Shown: positions 4,722-6,223 of the stretch, one piece after another
Position numbering within the stretch: position 1 is the first letter of the stretch
Layout of the letters: each line of letters opens with the position of its first letter
Assembly: GCA_003230355.1 (NCBI GenBank)
Contig: QIDD01000057.1
Coordinates: forward strand, 1-6,223
Direction: 5' to 3'
DNA length: 6,223 bases
Source of the DNA: Methanobacteriota archaeon
GTDB taxonomy: Archaea > Hydrothermarchaeota > Hydrothermarchaeia > Hydrothermarchaeales > SZUA-236
Notes under the pieces: generated by a model
What the model saw: the letters and a program-made list of their open reading frames with translations, nothing else
Told to the model about the DNA's origin: nothing
Database searches by the model: none
Position numbers and translations under genes: made by a program

Positions 4722-5309
4722 TTAGTCCACCTGATTTACCTCTACCTTCACAACCGATCTCTTGCTCCTGGGATCGTTGGAGTACAGCGAAATCGCCCGT
4801 GTCACCGGCCCGCGCAGATCAGGGTGCACCGTCGGATTATAATAAATATTAAGCTGGGCACTCTCACCTGGTTTTAGTGTTTCAGACCAGCCAACAGGAT
4901 TGTCGCCGTGTGATCTCATCCCGAACACCGGCCCTTCGACTCCGTCTTTTGTTATAGTTGCAGTGGTGCAGGCGCAGGAAGATTCCATGTCGTTTATCAC
5001 CAGATCTGATCCGCCCTCGTTTTTAACTGTCATAACGGTTTTCACAACTCCGCCTTTAACGCTCACATCACGGAAATCATAAACTGTTGGATCAATCTTA
5101 ATTACAGCGGCTTCAGCCAGATTCGAGTCTCTGTTGGATAAGTAGAATGCAGCGACAATCACAATCAAGGCTATTACACTATATTTTATGAGACTGTTCT
5201 TCTTCTCAATTTTCTTTTGTTCTCTGCGACGAGCGTCACGCTGCTCCAAGCGTTTTTCCTTCTTCATCTTTTTTCGCTGGGACTTAGACATCTCTTCATT
5301 TTTGACCAT
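4722..5309 (-). CDS. DUF1573 membrane protein with charged cytoplasmic N-terminus, paralogue 2
   Basis: A 195-residue protein with the same plan as the next gene: a Lys/Arg/Glu-rich cytoplasmic segment (1-42), one membrane span (about 43-58), linker NRDS (59-62), and a DUF1573 domain (about 68-192). The domain has YDFRDVSVKGGVV (77-89), the inserted loop with GPVFGMRSHG (126-135) and NPVGWSETLKPGE (137-149), then YSNDP. The usual SCGCT is SCACT here (111-115): both Cys are kept but the Gly between them is Ala. In most other parts it matches the first paralogue, for example ITKDGVEGPV. The ATG at 5309 has AAGGTGG 7 nt upstream, in the 14-nt gap. Function is unknown; it may form a hetero-complex with its two relatives (inference). 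Confidence 0.92.
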   Translation of the reverse strand: MVKNEEMSKSQRKKMKKEKRLEQRDARRREQKKIEKKNSLIKYSVIALIVIVAAFYLSNRDSNLAEAAVIKIDPTVYDFRDVSVKGGVVKTVMTVKNEGGSDLVINDMESSCACTTATITKDGVEGPVFGMRSHGDNPVGWSETLKPGESAQLNIYYNPTVHPDLRGPVTRAISLYSNDPRSKRSVVKVEVNQVD

Positions 5310-5323
5310 AATATAACCACCTT

Positions 5324-6121
5324 CTAATCTACCTGGTTTACCTCGATTCGAACATCTTTTTGAAACTCAACAGGATCGTTTGAAAAGACGGAGACAGACC
5401 TTGTCACAGGACCCCTGAGATCGGGATGAACCGTTGGGTCATAGTAGACATTGAGAAGAGCCATCTCCCCGGGCTTGAGGGTTACACTCCAGCCAACAGG
5501 ATTCTTGCCGTGCATCTTCATACCGTACACCGGTCCTTCGACTCCGTCTTTCGTGATGCTTGCAGATGTGCAGCCGCATGAGGTGTCCATGTCATTTAAC
5601 ACAAGATCCGAGTCACCTTCGTTTTTAATCGTCATAACCGTCTTTACAACACCCCCGGCAAAACTAACATCACCAAAATCATGTAGAGTCGGTTCGATTG
5701 ACATCTTCGGGCGGTCAGTTGGAGCACGCCTTCCAAGCTCTGTTCTAACCTCCTCTTTCATAGACTCATCTATCAATAGGTTGATGCCGTATTTCTTGAC
5801 CGTTGTGAGAACGATCTCCTCATTGGATATCCCTGAATCTGAAAGGGCAGAGATGTAATCAATCCGCTCCTTTGCAAGGCCGCAGCAGGGATTATCAGGG
5901 TCAAGGGGCTTGCCGCAGCATGGGCACATGAAAAGAGGATAAACCTCATCAATTGAAACCGGCACCACCAGAGATAACTGAGAAGGCTCAGGTTCATGGT
6001 TATTTGCAAGTCCTGCGATGCCGTACACTATAATGGCTGCAAAAAAAACAACTCCAACCAAAAGGCCGATTTTTACAGCCGTTTTATCAAGGGAAAGATT
6101 AAATTTTTCTTCTTTATCCAA
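5324..6121 (-). CDS. CcmH-like Cys-rich domain fused to DUF1573, membrane-anchored
   Basis: A 265-residue protein and the first of the unit. Residues 1-14 are charged, about 16-38 form a membrane span, and the rest should face outside. Residues about 58-130 hold a Cys-rich module: CPCCGKPL (66-73) and NPCCGLA (77-83), followed by helices around ERIDYISALSDSGISNEEI (85-103) and VKKYGINLL (108-116). The Cys-turn-helix layout with GxSxEEI and a late KYG resembles CcmH/NrfF, the thiol protein that handles apocytochrome c, but five Cys replace the usual two; a zinc-ribbon-like fold is the alternative. Residues about 138-263 form a DUF1573 domain with SCGCT (181-185) and the loop GPVYGMKMHGKNPVGW. 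The TTG start at 6121 is supported by GGTGA 6 nt upstream, an in-frame TGA 9 nt upstream, and no ATG before residue 65. Confidence 0.9.
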   Translation of the reverse strand: MDKEEKFNLSLDKTAVKIGLLVGVVFFAAIIVYGIAGLANNHEPEPSQLSLVVPVSIDEVYPLFMCPCCGKPLDPDNPCCGLAKERIDYISALSDSGISNEEIVLTTVKKYGINLLIDESMKEEVRTELGRRAPTDRPKMSIEPTLHDFGDVSFAGGVVKTVMTIKNEGDSDLVLNDMDTSCGCTSASITKDGVEGPVYGMKMHGKNPVGWSVTLKPGEMALLNVYYDPTVHPDLRGPVTRSVSVFSNDPVEFQKDVRIEVNQVD

Positions 6122-6127
6122 ACTATA

Positions 6128-6132
6128 TCACC
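6128..6132 (-). promoter_or_regulatory. Ribosome binding site deciding the TTG start of the first gene
   Basis: Minus-strand GGTGA at 6132-6128 leaves 6 nt to TTG at 6121. The in-frame TGA lies inside this element, so no upstream start is possible, and the first in-frame ATG would remove the membrane span. Confidence 0.75.
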
Positions 6133-6161
6133 GCTTGAGTTTTATTCATTGAGAGACATAT

Positions 6162-6170
6162 CTTATAAAG
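6162..6170 (-). promoter_or_regulatory. TATA box of the six-gene unit
   Basis: Minus-strand CTTTATAAG (6170-6162) is a near-ideal archaeal TATA core. A start about 26 nt downstream would fall near 6140, giving a leader of about 19 nt that contains the GGTGA ribosome binding site. The upstream neighbour GGGTATATCC (6179-6170) could be an alternative TATA. The preceding bases are not clearly purine-rich, so a BRE is not obvious. Confidence 0.6.
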
Positions 6171-6178
6171 GATATACC

Positions 6179-6222
6179 CAAATTTGCCCCAAATCCTGTA
6201 GAACTGTTCAGTTTCCTGGAAA
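6179..6222. other. Cluster of short palindromes upstream of the TATA box
   Basis: Three short perfect dyads lie side by side: CAAATTTG (6179-6186), AACTG-TT-CAGTT (6202-6213) and TTTCC-T-GGAAA (6212-6222). They sit 10-60 bp upstream of the TATA box, where an activator could bind, but may also belong to the next gene beyond the window edge. Confidence 0.3.
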
Positions 6223-6223
6223 A

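Larger units (their letters stand above)
4122..5722 (-). repeat. Tandem array of three DUF1573 coding segments, period about 600 bp
   Basis: The DUF1573 parts of three consecutive genes end at 4122, 4722 and 5324, a period of 600-602 bp. They remain clearly similar in DNA: for example CCAGCCAACAGG occurs in all three at matching positions (near 4290, 4890 and 5490). All three proteins end in NQVD. This points to tandem gene duplication; the first gene then carries, or has acquired, a different N-terminal part. Confidence 0.8.

Noticed and set aside
4122..5722. Tandem array as a mobile element or CRISPR-like repeat
   Set aside because: The repeat unit is a full coding segment with diverged protein-level similarity, with no terminal repeats, target-site duplication or transposase.
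5451..5858. Plus-strand open frame of 135 codons opposite the fusion gene
   Set aside because: It is antisense to a DUF1573 domain with clear motifs, and similar antisense frames appear opposite the other paralogues, as expected from shared codon patterns. It shows no known motif.
5324..6121. Calling the first gene a true CcmH
   Set aside because: The Cys layout differs from the family LRCxxC motif, and no other cytochrome c maturation gene is in the window. Only a domain-level resemblance is claimed.

Overview
The window looks like a stretch of an archaeal chromosome, probably a euryarchaeal or related lineage that I cannot name more closely. The reasons are TATA-like boxes (best one minus-strand CTTTATAAG at 6162-6170) placed to give short leaders, strong GGAGGT/GGTGA-type ribosome binding sites, two apparent TTG starts, oligo-T stretches after stop codons, and a two-membrane-span winged-helix regulator of a kind common in archaea. 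GC content is moderate by eye. All recognisable genes lie on the minus strand, so the locus reads from right to left. There is no RNA gene, CRISPR array, transposase or integrase.

Region A (6223 to 2629) is a six-gene unit behind the best promoter. In order: a membrane protein fusing a CcmH-like Cys-rich domain to a DUF1573 domain (6121-5324), two tail-anchored-looking DUF1573 paralogues with highly charged cytoplasmic N-termini (5309-4722, 4709-4122), a short DUF1573 protein (4115-3702), a PCYCGC-type Cys-rich membrane protein (3705-3226) and a membrane-anchored thioredoxin with CGWC (3213-2629). Gaps are 14, 12, 6, -4 and 12 nt. Three of the DUF1573 genes form a tandem array with a period of about 600 bp.

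Region B (2628 to 896) has a 230-bp gap without a convincing gene, a membrane-bound winged-helix regulator (2398-1940), a 134-bp promoter region with a long-spaced inverted repeat, a small secreted His/Met-rich protein (1805-1488), a terminator-like hairpin, and two adjacent SHOCT-domain membrane proteins (1435-1229, 1228-896).

Region C (895 to 1) has a rhodanese-domain lipoprotein (808-386) that overlaps by ATGA the start of a membrane protein cut off by the window edge (389-1).

Working model (inference): the proteins face outside the cytoplasmic membrane and are rich in Cys pairs (CxC, CxCxC, CPCC, CGWC, rhodanese Cys) or His/Met clusters. Together they would form an extracytoplasmic thiol, sulfur or soft-metal (copper-like) handling module, or an unorthodox helper set for cytochrome c or metal-centre assembly. 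No haem-binding CxxCH protein, CcdA or metal pump is inside the window, so the substrate is unknown.
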